Below are positions 35,181-44,484 of a DNA stretch of 64,000 nt, piece by piece. The DNA is from Alteribacillus bidgolensis (GTDB lineage: Bacteria > Bacillota > Bacilli > Bacillales > Marinococcaceae): NCBI RefSeq assembly GCF_002886255.1, contig NZ_KZ614149.1, forward strand, positions 3,038,001 through 3,102,000, written 5' to 3'. The position numbers and the translations under genes were made by a program. The number at the start of each line of letters is the position of its first letter. The first letter of the stretch is position 1. Under the pieces are notes generated by a model that saw only the letters and a program-made list of their open reading frames with translations, was not told the origin of the DNA and made no database searches.

Positions 35181-35483
35181 TTAATGGTCAACTGTTTTTC
35201 CGCTGCTGATAGAGGCATTTGCATCGTCATCTATTCCAAATTTCTTGTCCACATTATCACTTAGTACAGCGTTTAAAAATAAGCAGAGAATAAAAATAAC
35301 CACTGCCCCTTGGGATCCCATATAATAATGGAATTCTACTCCTAAAAATTTAAATTGAGAGAAAAATTCAGCAAATGCTACGACGCCGAATGAAACGAGA
35401 AATCCAATACTTAAGAAAATAACAATTAATATAGTTCTTGTCCTAAAATAAGCGTCTGCTACTTCTTTATCGACTTTTTTCAA
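35181..35483 (-). CDS. DUF4212 symporter small subunit
   Basis: A 100-residue protein with two transmembrane segments (ILIVIFLSIGFLVSFGVVAF and GSQGAVVIFILCLFLNAVL). FHYYMGSQGAVVIF corresponds to the conserved W/Y-(F/M)-x-x-QGS motif of DUF4212. It is the first gene of the symporter-DUF294-exonuclease operon and is thought to form a complex with the large subunit. Confidence 0.82.
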   Translation of the reverse strand: MKKVDKEVADAYFRTRTILIVIFLSIGFLVSFGVVAFAEFFSQFKFLGVEFHYYMGSQGAVVIFILCLFLNAVLSDNVDKKFGIDDDANASISSGKTVDH

Positions 35484-35603
35484 AATGCTTCACCTCCGCC
35501 AAGATATACAACATAGGATTTCTGCATCCAAGGACTTATTCGTTTTCACCTCCTTTAATTATTGATGAAACCGTTTACAGTTTATTAACTTTAAAATCTG
35601 CTT

Positions 35604-35864
35604 TTATGAAGCAGAATGATGTGAGAAATTATTCTCAGTATGTTTACAATCTTTGCAAATTTTTAACGGTGTTTTCTTCTTTGCTAGTAAATGATTTGTT
35701 AATATGACAGCCGGTATAAAAAGGAAAAAAACGGGATCAGCTAAAAACCCAAACAGTAATGCAGCCAATACAGGAAGCGTTGACGTAAAGAAGATATACC
35801 GTATCGGAGACATCACCCAAAGGTTGCTCTTACCGCATTTACTGCACTTTAATACTTCTGTCAT
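35604..35864 (-). CDS. Membrane protein with split zinc ribbon, ~86 residues
   Basis: CSKCGKSNLW at the N-terminus and CKDCKHTEN at the C-terminus form a possible zinc ribbon on one face of the membrane, flanking two hydrophobic segments. Start is ATG 35864, six bases after AGGAGG; an ATG two codons earlier touches the site. No named family is recognised. It probably belongs with the next small membrane gene. Confidence 0.65.
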   Translation of the reverse strand: MTEVLKCSKCGKSNLWVMSPIRYIFFTSTLPVLAALLFGFLADPVFFLFIPAVILTNHLLAKKKTPLKICKDCKHTENNFSHHSAS

Positions 35865-35893
35865 ATTCATCCTCCTGATCTGTCTTCCACATA

Positions 35894-36076
35894 TTATCTA
35901 AATTCAAAAATCATTTGAACAGTTTCCCAAAACGGCATTGGCACCCGGGCAATTTCGATGATGAGGTAAAAGCCCATGGCTGCAAACGGCACCGTAAGAA
36001 GAAGCGGTTTTTTATATTTAATCGTTGCAATTAAACTCGCAATAGCTATGACCCAAAATAAAATGAGTGCCGTCAT
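35894..36076 (-). CDS. Small membrane protein, 60 residues
   Basis: Two hydrophobic segments (ALILFWVIAIASLIATI and LLLTVPFAAMGFYLIIEIA) are joined by KYKKP. GGAGAG precedes ATG 36076. It lies 30 bases upstream of the zinc-ribbon membrane gene and is probably cotranscribed with it. Function is unknown. Confidence 0.6.
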   Translation of the reverse strand: MTALILFWVIAIASLIATIKYKKPLLLTVPFAAMGFYLIIEIARVPMPFWETVQMIFEFR

Positions 36077-36321
36077 TTACTGTCTCTCCTTTCAACTCAA
36101 TATTAGCAGGAAGCCGGAACTCCCGCATGAAGCACTGTTGCTTCTTTTAAATGAATTTTGAGTATTTGTACTCTAAAGGTATATTTTATCGTTGTTATAA
36201 TACACATTATTTCAAATTTTCTGATACAAAGTCAACTAATTTTGTTGAAAATTTGTCAAAAATTTATGGGAAGATTTTTTAATTGAAAATATAAAGAAAT
36301 AAATCCCGGAGAAGGTACAAA

Positions 36322-36356
36322 AAAACTGCCCGGCGGCCGAGAACCCGGACAGTTTT
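36322..36356 (-). terminator. Terminator of spoIIQ
   Basis: AAAACTG-CCCGG pairs with CCGG-CAGTTTT; T-rich on the minus strand. Confidence 0.8.
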
Positions 36357-36371
36357 GTCGCTATTTGAATA

Positions 36372-37298
36372 TTATTCTTCTTCCTCTTCTTTAGCGGAAT
36401 CATCTTGTTCATCTGAAGAATCACTTTCATCGGTTTCTTCTTCATCTGTTTCTTCTTCATCGTCTCCGTCAAAAATCGGGAATTCATCTAAAGAAGATTC
36501 TTCTTCTTCATTTGCTTCATCATTAGTGTCTTCTTCTTTTGCACTTTCTTTATTGCCGTCTTCTGGCTGTTTTACATCCTTAAGCTTCTGATGAAATGCA
36601 TCAGAAGGATTTAATGGCTCGCCATTCATACGGATTTCAAAATGGGCATGAACCCCAGCATCACTGTTATACACATTTCTGCCAGCTGAGCCAATAACGG
36701 ATCCTTGCGTAATAGTATCGCCTTCTTCAACTTTAAGGTCCTCTAAGCTGTTGTAGGAAGTGACGATATCATTAGGATGCTTCACATCAACGACATATCC
36801 TAGAACATCATCTTTTTCTGCTTTCACTACTTCACCAGTGGCTGCTGCAGTTACTTCAAAGGTTTCTCCATCATTTGCTGCGATATCAATACCTTTGTTT
36901 TGATAATACATATTATTGTAATAAACTAGAGCGTCTTGTTGTTCCTCGGCTGCTGCGTCATGATCGTAATAATATCCAATGATATCTACGCTCTCTTCAT
37001 CCATTACTGGCATTTGAATTGTTTCATCTTCTGCTGCTGTAGGGACTGACTCTTTTTCACCTGTTCCCGGATTTTCGGATGCATTGTTCCATTCCTGCTC
37101 GTCACCGAATGGTTGGTCTTCCTCGGCCTGGTCAGTTCCGGCAGGACTTTGAATGAGAAAATATGCTCCTAGGAGTACGGCACATGCGCTTAGGTAGACT
37201 GCAGGCCAAAACCAGCTTTTTCTACTCCATTGACGCACTTTGCTTCTCACTCCTCTTGATTCGCGGGAAGCAGATTGCTGTTTTTCTTCATCTTTCAT
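36372..37298 (-). CDS. spoIIQ: Forespore engulfment protein SpoIIQ (degenerate M23 peptidase)
   Basis: A 308-residue protein with a basic cytoplasmic N-terminus, a transmembrane helix (WPAVYLSACAVLLGAYFLI), and an M23/LytM domain at about residues 130-245. The first zinc-binding motif, normally H-x-x-x-D, reads NKGIDIAAN, so the His is lost. The second, HAHFEIRMNGEPLNP, is kept. A catalytically dead LytM fold is typical of Bacillus SpoIIQ, which pairs with SpoIIIAH across the intermembrane space during engulfment. The C-terminal 60 residues are a Glu/Asp/Ser tail. GAGGTGAT precedes ATG 37298. Confidence 0.92.
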   Translation of the reverse strand: MKDEEKQQSASRESRGVRSKVRQWSRKSWFWPAVYLSACAVLLGAYFLIQSPAGTDQAEEDQPFGDEQEWNNASENPGTGEKESVPTAAEDETIQMPVMDEESVDIIGYYYDHDAAAEEQQDALVYYNNMYYQNKGIDIAANDGETFEVTAAATGEVVKAEKDDVLGYVVDVKHPNDIVTSYNSLEDLKVEEGDTITQGSVIGSAGRNVYNSDAGVHAHFEIRMNGEPLNPSDAFHQKLKDVKQPEDGNKESAKEEDTNDEANEEEESSLDEFPIFDGDDEEETDEEETDESDSSDEQDDSAKEEEEE

Positions 37299-37318
37299 TT
37301 GTTATCACCTCAGCACCC

Positions 37319-37347
37319 ATTCTGATCAGATGCGAGGAAAAATATAC
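37319..37347 (-). promoter_or_regulatory. Candidate sigma-F promoter of spoIIQ
   Basis: On the minus strand GTATA (37347-37343), a 15-bp spacer and GATCAGAAT (37327-37319) fit the forespore sigma-F pattern with one mismatch. The predicted start near 37312 lies very close to the ribosome binding site, which lowers confidence. Confidence 0.4.
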
Positions 37348-37422
37348 CTTTTAATAAAAAAATAATCAGAAATTTTGCTCTAAACTGTTCTATAGGCGTT
37401 AAATATAGGTTTTTTGAACTGC

Positions 37423-38430
37423 TTAAAGACTCGAAATGTCTACTCCTTTATAGTAATGGTGCAATATATCTTTATAATCTTTTCCTTCTTTTGCCATTCC
37501 GTCCGCTCCATATTGACTCATTCCAACGCCGTGGCCCCATCCCTTTGTCGTGAATAAAAATTCTTCCCCTTCGCGTGAAATTTGAAAATCACTCGAGTGA
37601 AGGTTCAACTTTTCTCGAATGTCTCTTCCCGAAAAGGTTTCTCCACCTAATTTCAGTTCAGCTACACGACCGCCATCTGTCCTGCTTATAATCTCTCCTG
37701 TTTCGTTTGCGGCAATGGAGATGCCTAAAAGCCGCTCAACCTCTGCTGCCGCAATACGCTTTGCATTTTCATATTGAGGAGATCCTTGATCCCATGGACT
37801 TTCTACACTTTGTAAGTATGGTACTGGATTTTTCCAATAATCTTCTGCGTTTTCCGTGTAGCCGTTACTTGTCGAAAAGAAAGCTGCTGTAATTGGTTCA
37901 CCTTCATAAGTTAAAACCTGCCCTTTTGTAGCAAGCACAGCCTCTTTTACACGGTCCATTTTCCATTGATAATCGTCTCCCCACTTTTCCCGCAGTTCTT
38001 CTTCATTTTGATACACTTGATGCATTTGCGTATCTGTCACAAGAGCGTTTTCCGGCAGATTTATATCAGAGGGCGAAATCATTTCTCGTGCTATAAAGGT
38101 TCGGGCCGTCAAAGCTTGTGCCTTCAAAGCTTCTATTTCAAACTCTGCTGGCATTTCAGAGGCGACTACACCTGCAACATACTCCTCAAGTTCCATTTCT
38201 TCCACTGTCTCTGTTTCATTTCGAAATACTGGAATGCTCACGTTTTCCATCTCTGTTGCAAGTTCTGATTCTTGTTCTTCCTTGGTCAGCTTTACTGACG
38301 TTTGGCTGCTTTCATCTCCAGAGATCTCAGCATCATTTTCAACTTCTCCGCCTGGGAGTAAAACAAATAAAACAGGAACAAGAAAAAACAATCCGAAGAA
38401 TAACAGCGGAACAAAAATCCATTTATGCAT
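37423..38430 (-). CDS. spoIID: Stage II sporulation protein D (SpoIID)
   Basis: A 335-residue membrane-anchored lytic transglycosylase that cuts glycan strands during engulfment. After an N-terminal transmembrane helix (WIFVPLLFFGLFFLVPVLFVLL) comes the SpoIID/LytB domain with ELEEYVAGVVASEMPAEFEIEALKAQALTARTF; the catalytic Glu is in ASEMPAE. TKGWGHGVGMSQYGADGMA follows near the C-terminus. The start is ATG 38430, after GGGAGGCTGTGCC. It lies downstream of murAA as in B. subtilis. Confidence 0.95.
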   Translation of the reverse strand: MHKWIFVPLLFFGLFFLVPVLFVLLPGGEVENDAEISGDESSQTSVKLTKEEQESELATEMENVSIPVFRNETETVEEMELEEYVAGVVASEMPAEFEIEALKAQALTARTFIAREMISPSDINLPENALVTDTQMHQVYQNEEELREKWGDDYQWKMDRVKEAVLATKGQVLTYEGEPITAAFFSTSNGYTENAEDYWKNPVPYLQSVESPWDQGSPQYENAKRIAAAEVERLLGISIAANETGEIISRTDGGRVAELKLGGETFSGRDIREKLNLHSSDFQISREGEEFLFTTKGWGHGVGMSQYGADGMAKEGKDYKDILHHYYKGVDISSL

Positions 38431-38802
38431 GGCACAGCCTCCCGTCACAGAATCAAATCGAGCCAGGAAGATGTAATACGATATTTGCTCACGCTAACCC
38501 TGACTAGCATTTTTTGCCATGACACACTATATGAGTGAAAAAACAGCTTTATGATTGACACAGCATGATGATAATGTGTCCGTTAAATTACTCAATTTAT
38601 ATGAGGGTTTGGGGTGAATATGGACTCAATTCATGCTCCTAACGTGGACAGTATATGGATAGGAAGGATGCTTTCAGCCCAGGAAAGGCTGAGTAAACTC
38701 AAGAATGAGGCTTCAATTATATAAGTCGTTATGTAGAAAGGCGCTCATTTTCAGATGAAAAGCGGTTCATAACTTCTAGATGGCAGGTATACTTCCTTTC
38801 AC

Positions 38803-39167
38803 TTTGATCAAATACTTTCTTTCTGGATCGTATTGCGGCCCTCTTTTTGAAGGTGGTGCATTTCCTCTTCAATGTGGATCATATTTTCCTGACTGGGGCG
38901 CATTTCTACTCTTACTTAGATCAAATTCCTTCATTCTGAATCGTAATGGAGTCCTTATTTTAAAAAGGGACATTTCTTCTTCAATTTGGATCATATTTTC
39001 CTAATTGGGACGCTTTTCTGCTCCCACTTTGATCAAATACTTCCTTTCTGGATCGTAAGTCTACTCCTCTTTTTGAAAATGGTGCATTTCTTCTCCAATG
39101 GAGTCATATTTTATATATTGTAACGCAATTCTGCTCTAACTTTGTTCAAATACATAAATCCCGATCT
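38803..39167 (+). repeat. 21-bp phased motif array, locus C (GATC/GCGC type), superunits of 112-113 bp
   Basis: Motifs GATCATATT, GCGCATTTC, GATCAAATA and GATCGTAA are centred at 38877, 38898, 38919 and 38939, then at 38989, 39010, 39031 and 39051. An earlier partial group lies at 38806 and 38826, and a decayed group at 39102, 39123, 39144 and 39163. A fifth element (GTGCATTT/GGACATTT) lies 21 bp before each group (38856, 38968). Superunit length is 112-113 bp, the same as locus B, although the motif is different. There is no coding frame. A GGGGTCTGGCCCC hairpin follows. Confidence 0.85.
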
Positions 39168-39188
39168 AAAGCCATAAACCAAATATAG

Positions 39189-39202
39189 GGGGTCTGGCCC
39201 CA
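39189..39202. repeat. GGGGTCTGGCCCC hairpin, copy 2
   Basis: Same core and same position relative to the preceding array as the copy at 21398-21412. Confidence 0.7.
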
Positions 39203-39277
39203 AAAAGTGTCAGTTGGGCCACCACTGCAGCATCTCGTCTTATGTTTTTATTATTCCGTAATGCACAAAGCACAAAA

Positions 39278-39305
39278 AAACCGGCGACCTTTTAGGTACC
39301 GGTTT
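39278..39305 (-). terminator. Terminator of murAA
   Basis: AAACCGG..ACCT pairs with AGGT..CCGGTTT; on the minus strand TTTTTTTGTGC follows. Confidence 0.88.
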
Positions 39306-39312
39306 CTTCTTT

Positions 39313-40635
39313 TTAATTATTCGCCGTACGCAGAACTGCTGCATCTTGTTGTATTTCTTCAGTTTCGGTGACGTCTGCTTCATGAACGCGTTCTACTCGT
39401 GCACCAAGAGTTTGCAGCTTTTTGTGAAAATCAACATAGCCGCGATCCAAATGCCGAAGTTCTGTTACAGATGTTTCACCTTCTGCAACCAATCCAGCTA
39501 AAATTAATGCTGCTCCTGCACGTAAATCGGTGGCTGCGACTTCAGCTCCCTGAAGGCGGACGGGACCGCTTATAATAGCTGTTCTTCCTTCAATTTTAAT
39601 ATCTGCGTTCATACGACGGAATTCTTCTACGTGCATGAACCGGTTTTCAAATACGGTCTCTGTGATAACTGCTGTTCCTTTTGCCTGCGTTAAAAGAGCC
39701 ATAAATTGAGCTTGCATATCGGTTGGAAAACCGGGGTGCGGCATCGTTTTTACGTCTACAGGTCTTAGAATGTCAGGACCGATTACTTTCATTCCGTTAT
39801 CGTGCTCTTCAATAATAACACCCATTTCACGCATTTTTGCTACAAGTGGGCGTAAGTGCTCGTGAAGAGCGCCTTCTACGAAAACCTCTCCACCTGTGAT
39901 AGCCGCTGCGATCATAAACGAACCTGCTTCAATGCGATCTGGAATGATATTATGTGCTGCGCCGTGCATATTGTCGACACCTTCAATTTTAATCGTGCCG
40001 GTTCCTGCACCACGAACTTTTGCTCCCATTGCATTTAAATAATTAGCAAGATCTACAATTTCTGGTTCTTCTGCTACATTTTCTAAAATAGTGGTTCCTT
40101 CTGCTAATGTAGCAGCCATCATAATATTTTCCGTTGCACCGACACTAGGAAAATCAAGATAAATTCGAGCGCCTTGCAATCGATGCTTTACTTTAGCTTC
40201 AATGTAGCCTTTTCCGATTTCCACGGTGGCACCCATTGCTTCAAATCCTTTAAGGTGCTGATCGATCGGCCTGGACCCAATCGCACATCCTCCAGGAAGA
40301 GCAATATGCGCACGTCCCTTTCTTGCGAGCAGCGGACCCATCACAAGAAACGATGCACGCATTTTTCGGACATATTCAAATGGTGCTACTGTTTTTAATG
40401 AACCTCTGCAATCAGCAGTAAAAACTCCATCTTCATAATTTACGTCAGCGTCCATATAATTTAAAACATTTTTCATTGTAAATACATCCGCTAGTGGTGG
40501 TACATCATAGATAGTGCTGGTTCCTTCTTTAGCAAGGAGTGAGGCGGCGATAACAGGCAGTACAGCATTTTTTGCTCCCTCAGCTTTCACTGTACCTTTA
40601 AGCCGCTTTCCTCCTCTAACTTTAATTTTATCCAA
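39313..40635 (-). CDS. murAA: UDP-N-acetylglucosamine 1-carboxyvinyltransferase
   Basis: A 440-residue enzyme of the first committed step of peptidoglycan synthesis, transferring enolpyruvate from PEP to UDP-GlcNAc. It shows AEGAKNAVLPVIAASLLA at the N-terminus and the active-site Cys in LPGGCAIGSRPIDQHL, the fosfomycin-sensitive form. Synteny with spoIID, ywzB and atpC points to the murAA paralogue. The C-terminus has an acidic extension. Confidence 0.95.
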   Translation of the reverse strand: MDKIKVRGGKRLKGTVKAEGAKNAVLPVIAASLLAKEGTSTIYDVPPLADVFTMKNVLNYMDADVNYEDGVFTADCRGSLKTVAPFEYVRKMRASFLVMGPLLARKGRAHIALPGGCAIGSRPIDQHLKGFEAMGATVEIGKGYIEAKVKHRLQGARIYLDFPSVGATENIMMAATLAEGTTILENVAEEPEIVDLANYLNAMGAKVRGAGTGTIKIEGVDNMHGAAHNIIPDRIEAGSFMIAAAITGGEVFVEGALHEHLRPLVAKMREMGVIIEEHDNGMKVIGPDILRPVDVKTMPHPGFPTDMQAQFMALLTQAKGTAVITETVFENRFMHVEEFRRMNADIKIEGRTAIISGPVRLQGAEVAATDLRAGAALILAGLVAEGETSVTELRHLDRGYVDFHKKLQTLGARVERVHEADVTETEEIQQDAAVLRTANN

Positions 40636-40674
40636 CGTATTCCCCTCCGCGTCCTAAAAAGGTCCTGTATTTTG

Positions 40675-40757
40675 TACTGTTAGGAAAGAAAAATTTGATA
40701 ACGATAAAGAAAAACTTTAGCTTTTTCCATGAGGCTCGGCTAAAAGCCGAGTTTTTG
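40675..40757 (+). repeat. R1 element, diverged copy h
   Basis: TTAGGAAAG and AAGAAAAACTTT are followed by the hairpin GGCTCGGC-taaaa-GCCGAGT and T5. It lies upstream of murAA. Confidence 0.55.
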
Positions 40758-40920
40758 TACGAATACTGATTAATTAATCATATCCTGCATGTCGTTCTGG
40801 TTCGTTTTTATCTCTAGGGACAATGAAAGACAGGATATATGCTTTACTTTATACGTATTCATTAGTTTATATAGGCGTTCCCTGTCCTTCGCGGAAACGG
40901 GCGCCCAATCTGTGTTTATT

Positions 40921-41018
40921 ACACTTTAGGAATGTTTAACTTTGTTAAAAGGATCAAAGTATAAGCAAAACTACGACTTCCGCCATTTGGACTTGGCGGT
41001 AAGCCAAGTTTTTCTAAT
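40921..41018 (+). repeat. R1 element, copy d (complete)
   Basis: CTTTAGGAATGTTTAACTTT, GGATCAAAGTATAAG, AAAACTACGACTTCCGCC and ATTTGGACTTGGCGGTAAGC, then CAAGTTTTTCTAAT. It has two nested hairpins (CTTGGC-ggtaa-GCCAAG, and CTTCCGCC pairing with GGCGG). Confidence 0.8.
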
Positions 41019-41294
41019 GGCTTCTTTAATTAAAAGTAATGGTCTCTTTTAGCAAGGGCTCGATAGCTTAGTCGCCAAAAGAATAATTAAGTTACACCGA
41101 TGCTTTCATTTTTTGTGTGACATAACGAGGCTTATTTTCCCGTTTTTTCTACATTAAACTTGTTTTTTCGACACGAAAAATACAGAAAATTCATTGGCTC
41201 TGCCTGTCTTCTTATTATTCATTTTCACCTTTGAAAACGAGTACATACATGGAAGATCAAGGGGATGAGTGCATGCCCTGCCACTTTGCATTAT
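41019..41294. other. Intergenic, nothing recognised
   Basis: Sequence between the R1 copy and the ywzB-like stop codon; no terminator with a clear stem or other feature is seen. Confidence 0.35.
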
Positions 41295-41531
41295 TTAAAA
41301 TAAATAACGCAGCATAAGCGATCCTTGAAAATATTCGAGGAAAAAAGAACTGACAAGATGACTGATGGCTATTGTTACCAAGATCATCAGCATTTTCGCC
41401 TTTGCTCCTTCTGGATTTCGGACAAACACGTCAAATCGAAACGCTTGTAAACTCCACCAGACTACGACCAAAAAAAAGAGGTTTACCACGATATGTAACA
41501 CCGCTTCTTGTCCTTCAGGGTGCATGTTCAA
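41295..41531 (-). CDS. ywzB: DUF1146 family membrane protein YwzB
   Basis: A 78-residue protein with two transmembrane helices. VVNLFFLVVVWWSLQAFRFDVFVRNP and KMLMILVTIAISHLVSSFFLEYFQ match the DUF1146 layout (Trp-Trp/Ala-Leu-Gln-x-x-(R)-Phe-Asp). It lies between the ATP synthase operon and murAA, as ywzB does in B. subtilis. The function is unknown. Confidence 0.82.
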   Translation of the reverse strand: MNMHPEGQEAVLHIVVNLFFLVVVWWSLQAFRFDVFVRNPEGAKAKMLMILVTIAISHLVSSFFLEYFQGSLMLRYLF

Positions 41532-42182
41532 AACTCCTTAAAACCATACTTGCCCTCTTTTACAATCCGAAGAGTATCATAGGGCATTTTCAAATTAATG
41601 AGAAGAGTCGTTGTACCTAAGTTTCCCCTTTTACATCCTAACACTGTATTTTAATATGTTATAACATCATTTTCTATAACAACTAAACAAAGTTTTTAAA
41701 TTTGTAAAATTAGGACAAGAAAGGTAACATATCGTTCATGTTTTGGAATTTTTAAGCAGCTTATTTTGCATGTACCACTATTGTATTAAATTTAAACAAA
41801 AAGAGATATAAAATTTGTGAACTTTTTTACGTTTGTATTACAATCATGATAATAGTGGCATGATATGGCGGAACACCCATAAACTAAAGTGAGTCTTAGA
41901 GTATCAAAGGTTATAAGGTAATAAGAACATATATTCTTGGGTGAAAAGTATCATTAAAAGTGTTAATTTCAACTATTTGTCACTTGTTCTTCACTTAATA
42001 AAGGAAAGCAAAAATCCAACTGCAAGAACCATTCATAACAAATTTAAGGGAAATATCTAAGGTAACTTCACAAGACCAGTGTGCTTTACGTCAAGTAGTA
42101 AACTGCTTCCATACTGACTGTTCTAGTTTTTTGAATTGATTTTTTCGTAACACGTATACGTCTGCAGTGCTATACTTCTACA
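41532..42182. other. Long AT-rich intergenic region, no gene seen
   Basis: About 650 bases between ywzB and the repeats downstream of atpC. The strand bias is AT-rich with no supported frame. It may hold the ywzB promoter. I recognise no RNA structure. Confidence 0.4.
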
Positions 42183-42275
42183 TAATTAGAAAACTAGGCT
42201 TACCAGGCGTAGTTTTGCTTATACTTTGATAGAGTTAAACATTCCTAAAGTTTAAGAAAAGCACAAGCGCCCTGA
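42183..42275 (-). repeat. R1 copy e, plus left end of the 220-bp element
   Basis: ATTAGAAAACTAGGCTTACC, then TATACTTTGAT and ATTCCTAAAGTTTAAG, is a shortened R1 copy. GCACAAGCGCCCTG at 42261-42274 is the left end of the larger element found at 6817 and 53791; the sequence after it does not match. Confidence 0.55.
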
Positions 42276-42552
42276 AAAAAGTGTTGCTAATGCAAAGGAA
42301 CTCACAAATATTGACGCACAGGATGTATCGTTTTGGCTGCATCCAAGAATCTGCTGGTTTCGCGAACGTCTTGTTCCGTATGCAAAGTCAACTGTTGTGA
42401 GATAAATTCAGCTTACTAGCGGGTTCTTTAAAACAAATCCCGGTCGTTATATTATATAGTGGACTGATTCGTTTTATGTTAAAAAAACTTTTCTTGCAGC
42501 CATGTTCATACTACGTCCTATTGATTACCGCAAAAACATTTTATACTTCAAA

Positions 42553-42596
42553 AAAAGCTGTTCTGAAACAATCAGACATGCTTCAGAACAGCTTTT
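42553..42596 (-). terminator. Terminator of the ATP synthase operon
   Basis: AAAAGCTGTTCTGAA and TTCAGAACAGCTTTT form a perfect 15-bp stem just after atpC, with T-rich minus-strand sequence beyond. Confidence 0.92.
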
Positions 42597-42604
42597 AATT
42601 TAAA

Positions 42605-43006
42605 TTACTTTCCAGCTACCTCAAGTCTTGTGTTAGCTCTTTTCAGGGCAAGCTCGGCCCGTTTAAAGTCGATCTCTTCCTGTTTGGCACGGTTAAGCCG
42701 GTCTTCTGCCCGTACTTTCGCCTCACGGGCACGTTCTACGTCGATTTCTGACGGCGTTTCTGCCGCTTCGGCGAGAATCGTAACTTTATCCGGACGGACC
42801 TCAATGAAGCCGCCGCTAACAGAAACAAGTTGTACTCTTGATTCATGTTTCAGGCGGGCAGCGCATACCGCAAGCGGTGCAACCAACGGAATGTGACCTG
42901 GCAGTATACCTAGTTCCCCGCTTTGTGCGCGGACACTGACCATTTCTACATCCCCTTCATATACTGTGCCATCAGGAGTGACAACATTGACATTTAACGT
43001 TGACAT
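42605..43006 (-). CDS. atpC: ATP synthase epsilon subunit
   Basis: A 133-residue F1 central-stalk subunit. The N-terminal beta sandwich has NVVTPDGTVYEGDVEMVSVRAQSGELGILPGHIPLVAPL. A C-terminal helical hairpin rich in Arg, Glu and Lys follows; in Bacillus it controls ATP hydrolysis. It is the last gene of the atp operon, 28 bases after atpD. Confidence 0.96.
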   Translation of the reverse strand: MSTLNVNVVTPDGTVYEGDVEMVSVRAQSGELGILPGHIPLVAPLAVCAARLKHESRVQLVSVSGGFIEVRPDKVTILAEAAETPSEIDVERAREAKVRAEDRLNRAKQEEIDFKRAELALKRANTRLEVAGK

Positions 43007-43034
43007 GATTAATCCTCCTTAACAGCATCCCCGC

Positions 43035-44447
43035 TTAGGACATAGCCTTTGCGTTTTCAAGTACATCTTCAATTGGTCCGACCAGGCGGAATGCATCTTC
43101 TGGAACGTTATCGTGCTTCCCATCAAGAATCTCGCGGAAACCGCGGATCGTATCTTTCACTTGTACATAAGAACCTTTTTGTCCAGTGAACTGCTCAGCT
43201 ACGTGGAAGTTCTGGGACAAGAAGAATTGAATGCGGCGTGCACGGTGAACGATCAATTTATCTTCTTCAGATAATTCATCCATACCAAGGATAGCAATGA
43301 TATCTTGAAGTTCTTTATATTTTTGAAGGGTTTGCTGCACTTCACGTGCCACTTGATAATGTTCATCTCCGACAATTTCTGGAGAAAGTGCTCTGGATGT
43401 AGAAGCGAGCGGGTCCACAGCTGGATAGATACCCATTTCTGTTAGTTTACGCTCAAGGTTTGTTGTTGCATCCAAGTGAGCAAATGTAGTGGCTGGTGCA
43501 GGGTCTGTATAGTCATCAGCAGGTACATAAATCGCCTGGATAGACGTTACAGAACCTTTTTTCGTAGATGTAATACGCTCTTGAAGCTGACCCATTTCCG
43601 TTGCAAGAGTCGGCTGATAACCAACTGCTGACGGCATACGGCCAAGCAATGCTGATACCTCAGAACCTGCTTGTGTAAAACGGTAAATGTTGTCGATAAA
43701 GAGCAGTACGTCTGCACCATCTACATCACGGAAGTGTTCAGCTAGTGTAAGACCAGTAAGTGCCACACGCATACGCGCTCCTGGCGGCTCATTCATCTGG
43801 CCGAACACCATAGCTGTTTTGTTAATAACACCGGAGTCCTGCATTTCATAGTAGAGGTCGTTCCCTTCACGTGTACGCTCCCCTACACCTGCAAAAACAG
43901 AAATACCGCCGTGTTCCTGGGCAATATTGTTAATAAGCTCCTGGATTAATACGGTTTTACCAACACCGGCACCACCGAATAGACCGATTTTACCACCTTT
44001 TACATACGGAGCGAGCAAGTCAACTACTTTAATCCCTGTTTCAAGAATTTCTGTTTGCGTTGACAGCTCATCAAAAGATGGAGCTTCGCGGTGAATTGGG
44101 TTTCTTTCTACTTCTGGTCCAATAGGGTCTTCCAAATCGATGGTATCACCAAGTACATTAAACACTCTTCCAAGCGTTGCTTCACCAACTGGAACAGAAA
44201 TCGCTCCGCCAGTGTTCACAACTTCCGTACCCCGTACTAATCCATCTGTTGAACCCATCGCAACTGTACGCACTGTGTCGTTGCCTAAGTGCAATGCTAC
44301 TTCTAATGTCACGTCTACATTTGTTTCCCCTTCTGCTTGAGCTTTTTGGGAAACTTTTAGGGCGTTATTCAATTCAGGCAGTTGACCGCTTGGAAATGCA
44401 ACGTCAACAACCGGCCCCATAATTTGGGTGACTCGTCCATTGCTCAT
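43035..44447 (-). CDS. atpD: ATP synthase beta subunit
   Basis: A 470-residue catalytic F1 subunit with the P-loop GGAGVGKTVLIQ, catalytic Glu in GVGERTREGNDLYYEM, DELSEED and the C-terminal helical domain. It forms the alpha3beta3 hexamer. Length and sequence are standard. Confidence 0.97.
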   Translation of the reverse strand: MSNGRVTQIMGPVVDVAFPSGQLPELNNALKVSQKAQAEGETNVDVTLEVALHLGNDTVRTVAMGSTDGLVRGTEVVNTGGAISVPVGEATLGRVFNVLGDTIDLEDPIGPEVERNPIHREAPSFDELSTQTEILETGIKVVDLLAPYVKGGKIGLFGGAGVGKTVLIQELINNIAQEHGGISVFAGVGERTREGNDLYYEMQDSGVINKTAMVFGQMNEPPGARMRVALTGLTLAEHFRDVDGADVLLFIDNIYRFTQAGSEVSALLGRMPSAVGYQPTLATEMGQLQERITSTKKGSVTSIQAIYVPADDYTDPAPATTFAHLDATTNLERKLTEMGIYPAVDPLASTSRALSPEIVGDEHYQVAREVQQTLQKYKELQDIIAILGMDELSEEDKLIVHRARRIQFFLSQNFHVAEQFTGQKGSYVQVKDTIRGFREILDGKHDNVPEDAFRLVGPIEDVLENAKAMS

Positions 44448-44484
44448 TATTTTCCCTCCTATCTAAATCCTGCCAGCTTCTCGT

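Noticed and set aside
38521..38640. TATGAGT/TATGATT/TATGAGG motifs upstream of locus C
   Set aside because: Spacings are 20 and then irregular, so they do not keep the 21-bp step. They may be a decayed array, but the evidence is too weak.
42261..42420. Third copy of the 220-bp element
   Set aside because: Only the first 14 bases match; the following 150 bases do not align and the right end is missing.
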